A DNA stretch of 64,000 nucleotides from Phytohabitans flavus (GCF_011764545.1 NZ_AP022870.1:6060001-6124000); one strand, 5' to 3'. Numbered from the stretch's first letter, positions 7,515 to 15,270 are shown. Made by a program: numbers and translations. The notes: generated by a model from the sequence alone, not told the origin.

Positions 7515-9661
7515 CTACGGGTAGAGGCCGGCCAGCACGGTGGCGGTTTGGACCGCGTTGGTCACCACAAAGTAGTGACCGCCGTCCACCACGTGCGTGC
7601 TGGCGACCATCGACGGGCGGAGCCGGGCGGCGACGCCGGGCAGCGTGCAGAGGGTGTCCTCCGCACCGACCAGCACGTGCACAGGGGTCTCCAGCGAGGG
7701 CGTCCAATCGTCCGGTACGAGCGACAGGTCGCGCCGGAAGCGGGCAGCAGCAGCCGGCCAACCTCGTCGGCCGTGAGCGTGGTCGGCGGCATCAGCCCGC
7801 TGCGGGTCAGCTCGGCGACAAGCTCCGCGTCGTCCTGCGCGCGGATGGTCCTGGCCGCCGCGCCGGACAGCGGCGGGGCGGAGAGCACCACGTGCCCCGG
7901 CTCCAGCCCGGCACCGGCGCGGCCCGCTATCTCGGCCGCGACGAGCGCCCCCAGGCTGTGTCCGAAGAGGACGGTGCCGGACGAGAGGTACGGCGTGATC
8001 GCCTTCCACCACGCGTCGGCGACGTCGGCCACCGTGACCGGGCCGCGCAGGCTCGCCTCGCCGGCCACCACCCGCCATGACTCGGGCAGGTGCTTGGCCA
8101 GCCGCGTGTAGGAGCCGGCCGAGCCGCCCGCGTACGGCAGGCAGATCAGCGTGCGGCCGTGGCCTTCGCGCAGCACCCGCATGGTGACATTGACCTCGCC
8201 GGTACGCAGCTTGAAGCGGGCCAGCTTGCCGGTCGAGGTGACCGGGAGCTGGTCCACGACCTCGATGACCGCCGGCCGCTTGAAGACCGGCAGCCGCTCG
8301 CGGAATGCCTGCCGGGCGGCCGTGCGCAGCGCCGAGCGGTCCGCGCCGTTCTCCGGTACCAGGTAGGCGACCGCCTGCTCCAGCCCGTTGCTGTCGTGCG
8401 CGCCGACGACCGCCACCTGGGAGAGACCGTCCACCTCGCGGGCGGCGGCCTCCACCTCGAACGGCGACACCTTGAACCCGCCCACGTTGATCAGGTCGTC
8501 GCGGCGGCAGATGTACTCCAGGTCGCCGTCCGCCGCGCGGCGCACGATGTCGCCGGTGTACGCGCCGCCGTCCGCGAACGTGCGGGCGGTGGCGTCGGCG
8601 CGGTCGAGGTAACCGGCCGCGACCGAGCCGCCGGCCACGTGCAGCCGCCCCTCGACACCGTCCGGCACGATCTGGCCCTGCTCGTCGCGTACGGTGATCC
8701 GCACGCCGGGCACCGGGATGCCGGTCGAGCCGGGCCGGCTGCCGTTCGTGGCCACCACGATGTGCAGCACCTCGGTCGCGCCGAGCCCGTTCACCAACGG
8801 CGCGCTGCACACCTTGGCGAACTCGCCGCACATCGGGGCGGGCAGGTGCTCGCCGGCCGAGACGGCCAGCCGCAGCGAGCCGAGCGCGAGCGCCTCGCCG
8901 TGGCGGATCCGCTCCAGCAGCGCCGCGTACACCCGGGGCACCGAGCACAGCACGGTCGGGCGGTGCGCGGCGAGCGTGGCGGAGACCCGGAAGACGTCCG
9001 GCGGGCCGGCGCTCAGCACAGTACGGGCGCCGGCGGCGAGCGGGAAGAGCAGCGAGTTGCCGAAGCCGTACCCGAAGGAGAGCTTGGCCGTGGAGAGCAC
9101 TGTGTCGGCCGGCGACAGCGCGAGGATCCGGCCGAACCCGGTCAGCACGCTGTCGATGCCGGCGCGGGTGTGCAGTACGCCCTTGGGCTGCCCGGTGCTG
9201 CCGGACGTGTACTGGATCAGCACCACGTCACCGTCGCCCTGGTGCGCGGGCGCCGGGATCTCACCGTCGTACGGTGCCATCCGGTCGGCCCGGCCGCGGG
9301 GCAGGTCGAGGGCGCCCTTGGCGGGCAGGTGCGTGTCGGCCCGCTCGTCCACGTGCAGGTACGTGGCGGAGCAGTCTGCCGCGATGAACTCGATCTCGGC
9401 CGGGGTGAGCATCGGGCTGACCGGTACCGGTACGCCACCGGCCCACCACACGCCCAGGATCGCCACGACCGTCGCGATCGAGTCGTCCGCGACGATCAGC
9501 GCGTGGCTCCCCGGCCGGAACGCGGAGCCGTCCAGCCGCGCCCCGTAGGCGTGTACCGCCCGGGCCAGCTCGGCGTACGTGACCTGCCCGCCGGCGTCCA
9601 CGTACGCGGTCGCGTCGGGCTTACCGGCGGAGAGCAGGTGCTCGACGATGTTGTTGTTCAC
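7515..9661 (-). CDS. Benzoate-CoA-ligase-like acyl-activating enzyme fused to a type II thioesterase (one frameshift)
   Basis: Repaired length is 715 residues. The N-terminal part (about 1-490) is an AMP-forming ligase with YTSGSTGQPKG, the benzoate-CoA-ligase-like segment LSFGYGFGNSLLFPLAAGA, YTGDIVRR, DDLINVGGFKVSP and the catalytic lysine motif STGKLARFK. The C-terminal part is an alpha/beta-hydrolase thioesterase (LICLPYAGGSAGS, then GHSLGA with the nucleophile serine, and a late VDGGHYF histidine). The frame breaks near 7738-7743; one added base restores the expected LLLPAFRRDLSLVP. The start is GTG 9661, which overlaps the preceding stop as GTGA and has GGAGG 10 nt upstream. The enzyme would activate a carboxylic acid, perhaps aromatic, for the coupled ACP/ketosynthase genes and edit or release acyl chains. 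Confidence 0.82.
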
Positions 9662-10650
9662 GATGACGAAACCTCCAAGCTGGCCGTGCTCCCGCACGGC
9701 TCGACCGCGAGGGCGAGGATTTTCGTGGGGCTGGTGGCGGCGGCGCAGAGCGCGGCGGCACCAACCACCGCGAGAAACCCACCCGCCGCGCCGAGGTCGC
9801 CGAGCGACCGCTCAACGTGCCAGACGGGGAAGGGTTGGCCGGACGCGAGCGCGTCCACGAGTCCGGCGTCCAATGTGGAGATGACGAGGCCGTCCGGGCG
9901 GGTCTCCGGCCGGGCGGCGGCCTGGATCACGCGAGCGGTCGCGTGTACGAGGTCGGTGCGCTGGCACTCGCGCAGCTGGATGCCTGGCCCGGCGGAGGGC
10001 TCCAGCGCGAGGCAGGCGGCACCCTCGGCGGGCGTGAGGTGGTCGTGCGCGGCGGTGAGGCTCCACCGCGTCACGGTCGCCGAGGCGCCGACCAGCGCGG
10101 CGCTCGCGTCACCGGTCGCGATGAGCCGCATGGCCTCCGCGATCGCCGAGATGCCCGCGGTGGCGCCGCCAGTGAGGGTGAGGTTGGGCCCGGCGAGGCC
10201 GAGCCGGATCGATACGGTGGCGGCCGGCCCGTTGTACGCGGACGCGGGGCCGAGCGCCGGTGCGACGAAGCCAGGGTCCAATGTAGACGCCTCGGCGCAG
10301 ACCGTGGCGTACTCCGGCAGCCCGGCCGTGGAGCTGGCCCACACCACGGCCGTCGTGTCGTCCGGCGTCCGAGCCTCGGGGCGGGTCGGCGTATCCGCCG
10401 CGGACGCGAGGGCGAGCAGCGACTCGTGCGGTACGCTGCGCAGCCCACGGGAGCCGGCGCGGGCCGGCAGGCGGGGCTCGACCGGCCCGTACACGCCCCG
10501 CTCCACCGGCGCCAGCACGGTGTCCGGGGCGGCGAACCGGCGCACCGCCGCGGGTGCCGGTGCGTCGGAGAGGCGGCGGGCGAGCGCCGCCAGGTCCTCC
10601 ACTTCGGACAGTCGGAGGCCGGCGCCGCGAACGGCGACGCTAGCGGGCAT
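9658..10650 (-). CDS. Degenerate ketosynthase homologue, chain-length-factor-like
   Basis: A 330-residue thiolase-fold protein related to beta-ketoacyl-ACP synthases but without their catalytic residues. Where the active cysteine should be, the sequence reads TGGATAGISAI (Ala near residue 163). The HGTGT histidine motif is replaced by VISTLDAG, and the second histidine is replaced in RSLGDLGAAGG. It is also shorter than a normal ketosynthase at the N-terminus. Loss of catalytic residues in the partner of an active ketosynthase is the hallmark of type II PKS chain-length factors, so I infer a heterodimer with the upstream ketosynthase. It overlaps that gene by 11 bp and has its own AAGGGGA ribosome site. 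A role as a non-elongating structural subunit is inference. Confidence 0.78.
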   Translation of the reverse strand: MPASVAVRGAGLRLSEVEDLAALARRLSDAPAPAAVRRFAAPDTVLAPVERGVYGPVEPRLPARAGSRGLRSVPHESLLALASAADTPTRPEARTPDDTTAVVWASSTAGLPEYATVCAEASTLDPGFVAPALGPASAYNGPAATVSIRLGLAGPNLTLTGGATAGISAIAEAMRLIATGDASAALVGASATVTRWSLTAAHDHLTPAEGAACLALEPSAGPGIQLRECQRTDLVHATARVIQAAARPETRPDGLVISTLDAGLVDALASGQPFPVWHVERSLGDLGAAGGFLAVVGAAALCAAATSPTKILALAVEPCGSTASLEVSSS

Positions 10651-11848
10651 CGGGTGTCCCCTTCCCCAGGAGTACGGTGCAGACCGCGCCGCCGAAGCCG
10701 TACGCCTGGCTCAGCACGCGGCGCACCGGCCCGCGCCGGCCGGCCGGCTCCACAAGGTCGACGCCGGCACACTCCGGGTCCGGGTCGACGAGCGTGACGT
10801 TGCCGGGCACGAGGTCGTGCGCGAGTGCGCGTACCCCGATGACCGCCTCCAGCGCGGCGGCGCCGCCCTCCGCGTGGCCGAGCTGTCCCTTCACGGAGGA
10901 GAGCACCGGTCGCCGCCGGCCGCCCAGCGCCTTGGCGACCGCTCGGGCCTCGACCGCGTCGTTGGCCGGCGTACCGGTGCCGTGCGCGCAGACCCAGTCG
11001 ACGTCGTCCGGCTCGACTCCGGCGCGGTCGAGGCAGGTCTGGATGGTGGCGATCAGCCCGGCACCGTCCGGGTGTGGCTGGGTCAGGTTGTGCGCGTCGG
11101 CGGCGGACGCGGTGGCCAGTACGTGGGCGAGCGGCGCACGGCCACGGGCGGTGACCCGCCCGGCCCGCTCCAGCACGAGCACCGCGGCACCCTCGCCGGG
11201 CATCGTGCCCCGGCGCCCCGCGTCGAACGGCCGGATCGCGTCGGCGGCGAGCGCGCGCATAGAGGTGAAGAACGCGAACACCTCCAGCGACAGCTCGTCC
11301 GCCCCGCCGCAGACCGCCACGTCGACCTCGCCTGAGGCCACCGCGGCGGCGCCCGCGGCTATCGCCTCGTTGCCGGCCGAGCAGCCCGGCGCGAGGAGCA
11401 CGGCCGGACCGTCCACTGTGACCACTTTGCGAACGGCGGCGAGCAGTTCGTCCGGGCGGGCCCAGGCCCGTTCGGCAACGCCGAGCGGCCCGCGCCCGAT
11501 CGCCCGGTCGAGCAGTGGCCGGGTGCCCATGACCGTGCCCACGAACAGCCCCAGCCGCCCGCGCCGCCGGTGCGCCGGCAGGCCCGCGTCGCCGAGCGCC
11601 TCGAGCGTCGCGGCGGCCAGGTAGCGGGCGGCGAGCGACTCGTGTGGCGGTACCAGCGAGTCGAGCGCCGCCACCGCACCGGGCGGCACCTCGGCGGCCT
11701 GCTGGGTCGGGTACCCGGACAGGTCGTACCGCGTCACCGGCCCGGTGAGCACCCGGCGGTCTTCGATCGCACGCCACAACGCGTGCACGCCAAGTCCGGC
11801 GGGCGAGACCGCGCCCACGCCGGACACCGCGACGCTGTCACGGTCCAA
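10640..11848 (-). CDS. Beta-ketoacyl-ACP synthase (FabF/KS-alpha type), catalytically complete
   Basis: A 402-residue ketosynthase. The catalytic triad is visible: Cys156 in APGCSAGNEAI, His289 in AHGTGTPANDA and His325 in KGQLGHAEGGA. The C-terminal glycine-rich motif is YGFGGAVCTVLLG. It should condense an ACP-bound extender with an acyl chain in the cytoplasm. The start is a TTG at 11848, overlapping the ACP stop by 11 bp, so translation is coupled. Paired with the dead homologue just downstream and the ACP just upstream, it resembles the minimal set of a type II PKS or specialised type II fatty-acid system rather than housekeeping FabF, which would normally neighbour fabD/fabH. Confidence 0.9.
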   Translation of the reverse strand: MDRDSVAVSGVGAVSPAGLGVHALWRAIEDRRVLTGPVTRYDLSGYPTQQAAEVPPGAVAALDSLVPPHESLAARYLAAATLEALGDAGLPAHRRRGRLGLFVGTVMGTRPLLDRAIGRGPLGVAERAWARPDELLAAVRKVVTVDGPAVLLAPGCSAGNEAIAAGAAAVASGEVDVAVCGGADELSLEVFAFFTSMRALAADAIRPFDAGRRGTMPGEGAAVLVLERAGRVTARGRAPLAHVLATASAADAHNLTQPHPDGAGLIATIQTCLDRAGVEPDDVDWVCAHGTGTPANDAVEARAVAKALGGRRRPVLSSVKGQLGHAEGGAAALEAVIGVRALAHDLVPGNVTLVDPDPECAGVDLVEPAGRRGPVRRVLSQAYGFGGAVCTVLLGKGTPDAR

Positions 11849-12092
11849 CGCTCAGTCCCCGGCTGCGCAGCACGGCGATCGCTCCGCCGAGGTCCCGCAT
11901 GCCGGCCGCCTCGTCGTCGGTGAGCTTCAGCCCGAGCTGCCGCTCCATCCGTACGACGAAATCGACCTTCTGCAGTGAGTCGACGCCGAGATCCTCATAG
12001 AAGGCCGCGCCGTCGGTGATCTCTTCCGCTGGTACGTCGAACACATCGGCCGCCAGCTCACGCAGCCGCGTTGCGGACGTCTCCTGTGGCAT
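11838..12092 (-). CDS. Acyl carrier protein
   Basis: An 84-residue ACP. The phosphopantetheine attachment site is Ser39 in DLGVDSLQKVDFV. The acidic helix before it (DVPAEEITDGAAFYE) is typical. ATG start with ribosome site GGGGAG seven nt upstream. It is the first gene of a four-gene operon (ACP, active ketosynthase, degenerate ketosynthase, ligase-thioesterase), with each junction overlapping, so the products are probably made in fixed ratio and act together. Confidence 0.93.
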   Translation of the reverse strand: MPQETSATRLRELAADVFDVPAEEITDGAAFYEDLGVDSLQKVDFVVRMERQLGLKLTDDEAAGMRDLGGAIAVLRSRGLSVGP

Positions 12093-12265
12093 CGTCTGTC
12101 TCCCCTAACCGCTTTCTGCCTCCCCAGGCCCAGTACTGCGGCCGACCGTCGTTGGGAGCGGCCAGGTTCGCCGGGACGATCAACCTGGGGGATCAGACAC
12201 CGGGCCCGTCGCGCCCGGTCGCACACGGCGTGCGTCGTTAGGGGCCCTGTTCCAAGACCCAAACA

Positions 12266-12329
12266 GATTTGAGCTACCGCGACGTCCGCGGTGGTCCAGA
12301 CCGTCGCTCCCGCGGCCTCACCCTCCGCG
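12266..12329 (-). repeat. Dispersed repeat, copy B (left arm of inverted-repeat element)
   Basis: About 64 bp running from AGATTTGAGCTACCGCGACG to the CCTCACCCTCCGCG end. Its reverse complement matches copy C (12496-12561) almost perfectly over about 60 bp and copy A (2956-3021) with a few changes. The homology continues outward: CCAAGAC left of this arm matches the complement of GTCTTG right of copy C, interrupted by about 10 extra bases. Confidence 0.88.
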
Positions 12330-12395
12330 CTCCACAACCCACCCGCCCGGCGCGGCGGCCGTCTTCGAAAGCGCGGCCCCGCACGCTCGAAGATC

Positions 12396-12420
12396 CCAGC
12401 AAAATCCCTGATTTTGCTGG
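12396..12420. repeat. Hairpin repeat 1 inside the inverted-repeat element
   Basis: Perfect 11-bp stem CCAGCAAAATC with its complement GATTTTGCTGG and a 3-nt loop CCT. It shares a 23-nt core with hairpin 2, which starts 42 nt later. The AT-rich stem is conspicuous in this very GC-rich DNA. Confidence 0.85.
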
Positions 12421-12436
12421 ATCCCGTCGCGGTCTA

Positions 12437-12463
12437 GGCAGCAAAATCCCTGATTTTGCTGCC
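12437..12463. repeat. Hairpin repeat 2 inside the inverted-repeat element
   Basis: Perfect 12-bp stem GGCAGCAAAATC with GATTTTGCTGCC and the same CCT loop as hairpin 1. The cores are identical but the flanking stem pairs differ (compensated G-C pairs), which suggests that the fold, not only the sequence, is kept. Confidence 0.85.
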
Positions 12464-12495
12464 ATCTCGTCCGCGAAGCGGGCGCTCGTCCGCAG

Positions 12496-12561
12496 CCGCG
12501 GAGGGTGAGGCCGCGGGAGCGACGGTCTGGACCACCGCGGACGTCGCGGTAGCTCAAGTCT
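12496..12561 (+). repeat. Dispersed repeat, copy C (right arm of inverted-repeat element)
   Basis: Starts CCGCGGAGGGTGAGG and ends TAGCTCAAGTCT, in the same orientation as copy A and inverted relative to copy B. With copy B it encloses about 166 bp holding the two hairpins. No transposase gene is present, so any mobility would depend on enzymes supplied elsewhere. Confidence 0.88.
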
Positions 12562-12590
12562 TGAAATAGATCGTTTCGGTTTGGAAAGCG

Positions 12591-12625
12591 ATCAGGGCGC
12601 CCCCTAATCGCGGGGGCGCCCTGAT
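12591..12625 (-). terminator. Strong stem-loop terminator after the YCII gene
   Basis: Perfect 14-bp stem ATCAGGGCGCCCCC with its complement and a 7-nt loop, starting 12 bp beyond the stop codon of the YCII-domain gene. Confidence 0.8.
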
Positions 12626-12637
12626 GGAGGCTGTCGC

Positions 12638-12994
12638 TCAGTCTTCGTCGCCGCCGACGATCTCGCGGAGCTCGACGCCCCAGTAGCGTGCGTCCGGCCA
12701 GCGCTGGGCGATCTCGACAGCCCGTTCCAGCGACTCGGTCTCGAAGATGCATAGGCCGGCGAGCTGCTCCTTGGCCTCGCTGAACGGCCCGTCCGTGACC
12801 GCCGCGACCCCGTCCCGGACCCGGATGGCCTTCGCCTGAGCCGGGCTGGCGAGCCCGGCACCGCTCACCCATTCGCCGGTCTTGACCAGCTCCTGCCAGA
12901 TGTCGCCGGCCTCGTTCTGTAGGACGCCCATCTCCTCCTCGGACATCCCCGCCGCCGCTGCGGTGTTCTGGTAGATCAACATCATGTACTTCAC
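12638..12994 (-). CDS. YCII/DGPF-domain protein
   Basis: A 118-residue protein of the YCII-related (DGPF) family, with N-terminal MKYMMLIYQN and the name-giving VTDGPFSEAKEQLAG in the middle. In this dimeric ferredoxin-like fold a buried His/Asp pair is usual, but activity is rarely established. GTG start at 12994 with GAGGGGTG five nt upstream. Such genes often neighbour an ECF sigma factor; none is adjacent here. It ends at a strong terminator and appears monocistronic. Confidence 0.9.
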   Translation of the reverse strand: MKYMMLIYQNTAAAAGMSEEEMGVLQNEAGDIWQELVKTGEWVSGAGLASPAQAKAIRVRDGVAAVTDGPFSEAKEQLAGLCIFETESLERAVEIAQRWPDARYWGVELREIVGGDED

Positions 12995-13338
12995 GACGTC
13001 ACCCCTCGTGGTGTCGGCGCCCCGGTCGGGCGCCTCGCACTGGTGGGTCGGAGCGGCGCACTGGCCCTCGACATCGCCAGGGCCTAGCTGGTGAGATCCA
13101 CGTCACGTACGCGGCACGGCCCACGCCGGGGGAGAGTCTAGTGGTGGAGATCCACGCCGGCCGGCTCGACGACGACGAGCTCTATCGGGCGGCAGGCTAT
13201 TCGCCTGATTCCTCCTGGACCCGATGGGTTCGCCCCCTTGGGGTGAAGGGTCCCTCCGGACGGTAATGCCCGTGACTGGAGCCGGCACCTGGGGAAACTG
13301 AGAGGAGTCTGAACCGCACCTGGCGCTTGGAGGTGCCC
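12995..13338. other. 344-bp intergenic stretch between divergent genes
   Basis: Holds the divergent upstream regions of the YCII gene and the conserved hypothetical gene at 13339. The only possible coding content is a 41-codon frame at 13141-13266, listed separately. I do not see a recognisable operator, RNA gene or terminator here. Confidence 0.6.
13141..13266 (+). CDS. Possible small ORF, 41 codons
   Basis: GTG start preceded by GGGGGAGA at suitable spacing. The peptide begins VVEIHAGRLDDDELYRAAGY and ends in a basic, glycine-rich tail. It has no signal peptide or known motif and could be a remnant of a longer gene or chance coding. Support rests only on the ribosome site and the acidic, protein-like composition. 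Confidence 0.28.
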   Translation: MVEIHAGRLDDDELYRAAGYSPDSSWTRWVRPLGVKGPSGR

Positions 13339-14004
13339 ATGACGATCGATGTCCAGCTACCCGATTCGATGCCGGTGCTGTCTCGCGGCCGACATCGCAA
13401 CCCGCGCAAGGGCGCCTGCTTCATGGAGATGGCGTCCTACCTCGCCGGGGAGAAGTGGAGCGATCACCCGGGCTGCACACACCCGCTGCTCGCCTCGCTC
13501 GCCCGCCTGGTCAACGACCACACAAGTGACACAAATCGCCAGCGCCTCGCCGAGCTGATCCCGTCGGTAATCGGCCTGACCAGCGACGACGTCCGCTGGG
13601 ACGCGCTGATCGCGCTGCGCGCCGCGGAGACCGCCCTGCCGGTCGTCTCCGCCGAGATGCAAAATGCGATGGCGGTCTCGGTGCTCAGCGGCAACCGGCT
13701 GCTGGCCGGCCTCGACGGCCGCCCGCCGGACACACTCCGCCCGTCCAGCCGCGGCGCCTTGCTACGGGCGCCACAGGCGGCACGCTGGGCGCACAAGTTC
13801 ACTTACGACGTCTCCGTCTCACGGAGGATGTACCAGCGGCATGGCGCGCCACGCACGGTGGAGTTCGCGGTGCAGGGCATCGCCAAGGCGTGCATCCCCG
13901 ACCCGGACGAGACGATGCGCGGCCTGCTCTTAGGCGCGATCGACGACGTCCGGGCCGCTCAGCCGGCCACGACGGTGAGCCACTCGGCGGTGCGCACCCG
14001 GTAG
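13339..14004 (+). CDS. Conserved actinobacterial hypothetical protein
   Basis: A 221-residue soluble protein beginning MTIDVQLPDSMPVLSRGRHR. The segment GACFMEMASYLAGEKWSDHP followed by LLASLARLVND and LIPSVIGL is a pattern I have seen in uncharacterised actinobacterial proteins. The ATG at 13339 is preferred over the TTG at 13327 because GGAGG lies just upstream of it. It is helical and rich in arginine, without membrane segments. Its last 46 bp overlap the convergent TraB-like gene, so either the overlap is real or the 3' end is disturbed by a sequence error. Function unknown. Confidence 0.75.
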   Translation: MTIDVQLPDSMPVLSRGRHRNPRKGACFMEMASYLAGEKWSDHPGCTHPLLASLARLVNDHTSDTNRQRLAELIPSVIGLTSDDVRWDALIALRAAETALPVVSAEMQNAMAVSVLSGNRLLAGLDGRPPDTLRPSSRGALLRAPQAARWAHKFTYDVSVSRRMYQRHGAPRTVEFAVQGIAKACIPDPDETMRGLLLGAIDDVRAAQPATTVSHSAVRTR

Positions 14005-14663
14005 CCGTGACGGTCCAGCAGCCCGCGCACGATCGCGGGCACATGGCCCGCGCCGTAGACCACGGCCACGTCGATCCGCTCGTCCGCGCGGGTCCTGTGG
14101 ATCTCGGTGAGCGTGTCGAGCAGCCGGGCGTCCCGCTCGTGCAGGGTCACGCGGTCTATGTGCTCGGCGAAGTCGCCGTCGGCGAACTCCTCTTCGTGCG
14201 GCGAGGGCAGGTCGTTGACCTCGACCTCCGGCCGCAGCAGCGACTGCCGCCCGCCGAAGAACTGCATCGCGGCGACCACCGGCACAACCGCGTACGTGGC
14301 CAGCCGGTGTTGGATTGGAACACTCGACCAGGACTTGTCGATCTCCTCGGCCGTGGTGTCCGGATTGATCACCGGCACGCCCAGCGACCGGTACGGGATG
14401 TTCTGCTTGACCAGCCCTGAGCGGCGGTTGGCGGGGATGACCCGGTAGGTCATCGTGAGCGCGCTGCTCAGTGCTGAGCGACCACGGATACCCTCGACCA
14501 CCAGCAGGTCGCAGCGGCGCAGTCGCTCCTCCACCGCGGCGAAGAACTCGGGGCTCGCCACGTGGATCATCGGGAAGACAAGAAACTCGAGCGCGGTGCC
14601 GGGCCGCTTCAGGCGGAGCACGGCAGAGCGGGTACCGACGATGCTGTGCTCGATGATCTGCAT
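13959..14663 (-). CDS. TraB/PrgY-like family protein
   Basis: A 234-residue protein with features of the TraB/PrgY/Tiki-like fold: an early VFPMIHVASPEFF segment, RCDLLVVEGIRG, and the late VVYGAGHVPAIVRGLLD. Some relatives are membrane-linked metalloproteases or pheromone-binding factors; this one shows no clear membrane helix beyond a weak hydrophobic patch (ATYAVVPVVAAMQFF). ATG start with GGAGG nine nt upstream. It lies 56 bp downstream of the hypothetical gene at 14720-15214 on the same strand and may be co-transcribed. The substrate is unknown. Confidence 0.65.
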   Translation of the reverse strand: MQIIEHSIVGTRSAVLRLKRPGTALEFLVFPMIHVASPEFFAAVEERLRRCDLLVVEGIRGRSALSSALTMTYRVIPANRRSGLVKQNIPYRSLGVPVINPDTTAEEIDKSWSSVPIQHRLATYAVVPVVAAMQFFGGRQSLLRPEVEVNDLPSPHEEEFADGDFAEHIDRVTLHERDARLLDTLTEIHRTRADERIDVAVVYGAGHVPAIVRGLLDRHGYRVRTAEWLTVVAG

Positions 14664-14719
14664 GCCCGCCTCCGGGAGCGATCCGATGAGCTCACGGTAG
14701 GCGCGCCCCGCAACCGGCC

Positions 14720-15214
14720 CTAGGACTCGTCCTCGTCGTCGGACTGGGGGGTGTCGCCCTTGCGCACCAGCGCCTCGGGGCGGCAGAGCACGGTGATCCG
14801 GTACGACAGGCCCACGTTCGACCAGATCTCGCCGCGCAGGCTCAGGCAGAGCCCGACCCCGTCGAGCCCGGCCGGGTGCTCGAAGAAGTCGACCTCGGGA
14901 TCGGCGATCGCGCCGACCAGGCCCTGCGTGCCGCGGTCGGTGCTGGGCACCTGCACGAGCCCGACCGCGAGCTGCACCTCGACGTCGTCGAGAGAGTCGA
15001 CGTCGTACCAGTGGGTGTCGGGCAGGAAGAGCTGCGAGTCGACCGCGCGGCGGCGGTAGTCGGGGCCCATCATGCCGGTCTCGCCGTCCGGCTCGTCGCC
15101 GATCCAGGCCATCCCTGCGAAGTCGCTGCGCAGCCGCCGGCTCTCGGTGTGGAACTCCGTCACGACGGTATCGATGCGCGGCTGGGCGACGAGGTGCACG
15201 TCAGCATCGGTCAC
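14720..15214 (-). CDS. Conserved hypothetical protein, 164 aa
   Basis: A soluble acidic protein starting at GTG 15214 (VTDADVHLVAQPRIDTVVTE), chosen because AGGG precedes it and because longer readings contain only GC-artefact sequence. It is predicted mostly beta (repeated V-x-V strands: VEVQLAVGLVQVP, VGLSYRITVLC) and ends in a charged tail (SDDEDES). No signal peptide or known motif. It is separated from the SecDF gene by a strong terminator, so it should have its own promoter, possibly within 15215-15232 or overlapping the hairpin. Confidence 0.65.
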   Translation of the reverse strand: MTDADVHLVAQPRIDTVVTEFHTESRRLRSDFAGMAWIGDEPDGETGMMGPDYRRRAVDSQLFLPDTHWYDVDSLDDVEVQLAVGLVQVPSTDRGTQGLVGAIADPEVDFFEHPAGLDGVGLCLSLRGEIWSNVGLSYRITVLCRPEALVRKGDTPQSDDEDES

Positions 15215-15232
15215 GGCAGGGACCCTAGCACC

Positions 15233-15262
15233 GTCGCGGCGGGGCGCCCGCCCCGCCGCGAC
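15233..15262 (-). terminator. Stem-loop terminator after secDF
   Basis: Perfect 13-bp stem GTCGCGGCGGGGC with its complement and a 4-nt loop, 8 bp beyond the SecDF stop codon. Confidence 0.78.
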
Positions 15263-15270
15263 GGCACGCT

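Larger units (their letters stand above)
12093..12637. other. 545-bp gene-free stretch: operon leader, inverted-repeat element and terminator
   Basis: 12093-12250 should contain the promoter of the ACP operon, but I cannot name -10/-35 boxes. 12251-12570 is a composite inverted-repeat element with two hairpins, listed separately. 12591-12625 is a terminator for the YCII gene. No convincing protein gene is seen on either strand. Confidence 0.7.

Noticed and set aside
7515..9661. The ligase-thioesterase gene as a pseudogene
   Set aside because: Only one break, with full conservation on both sides, including the late catalytic histidine.
12396..12463. CRISPR array at the tandem hairpins
   Set aside because: Only two units, no regular unique spacers and no cas genes.
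13280..13310. PAS-LuxR operator (CTGGGGAAACTGAG near 13294)
   Set aside because: Only one half-site fits the known consensus and the flanking genes have no link to the PKS.
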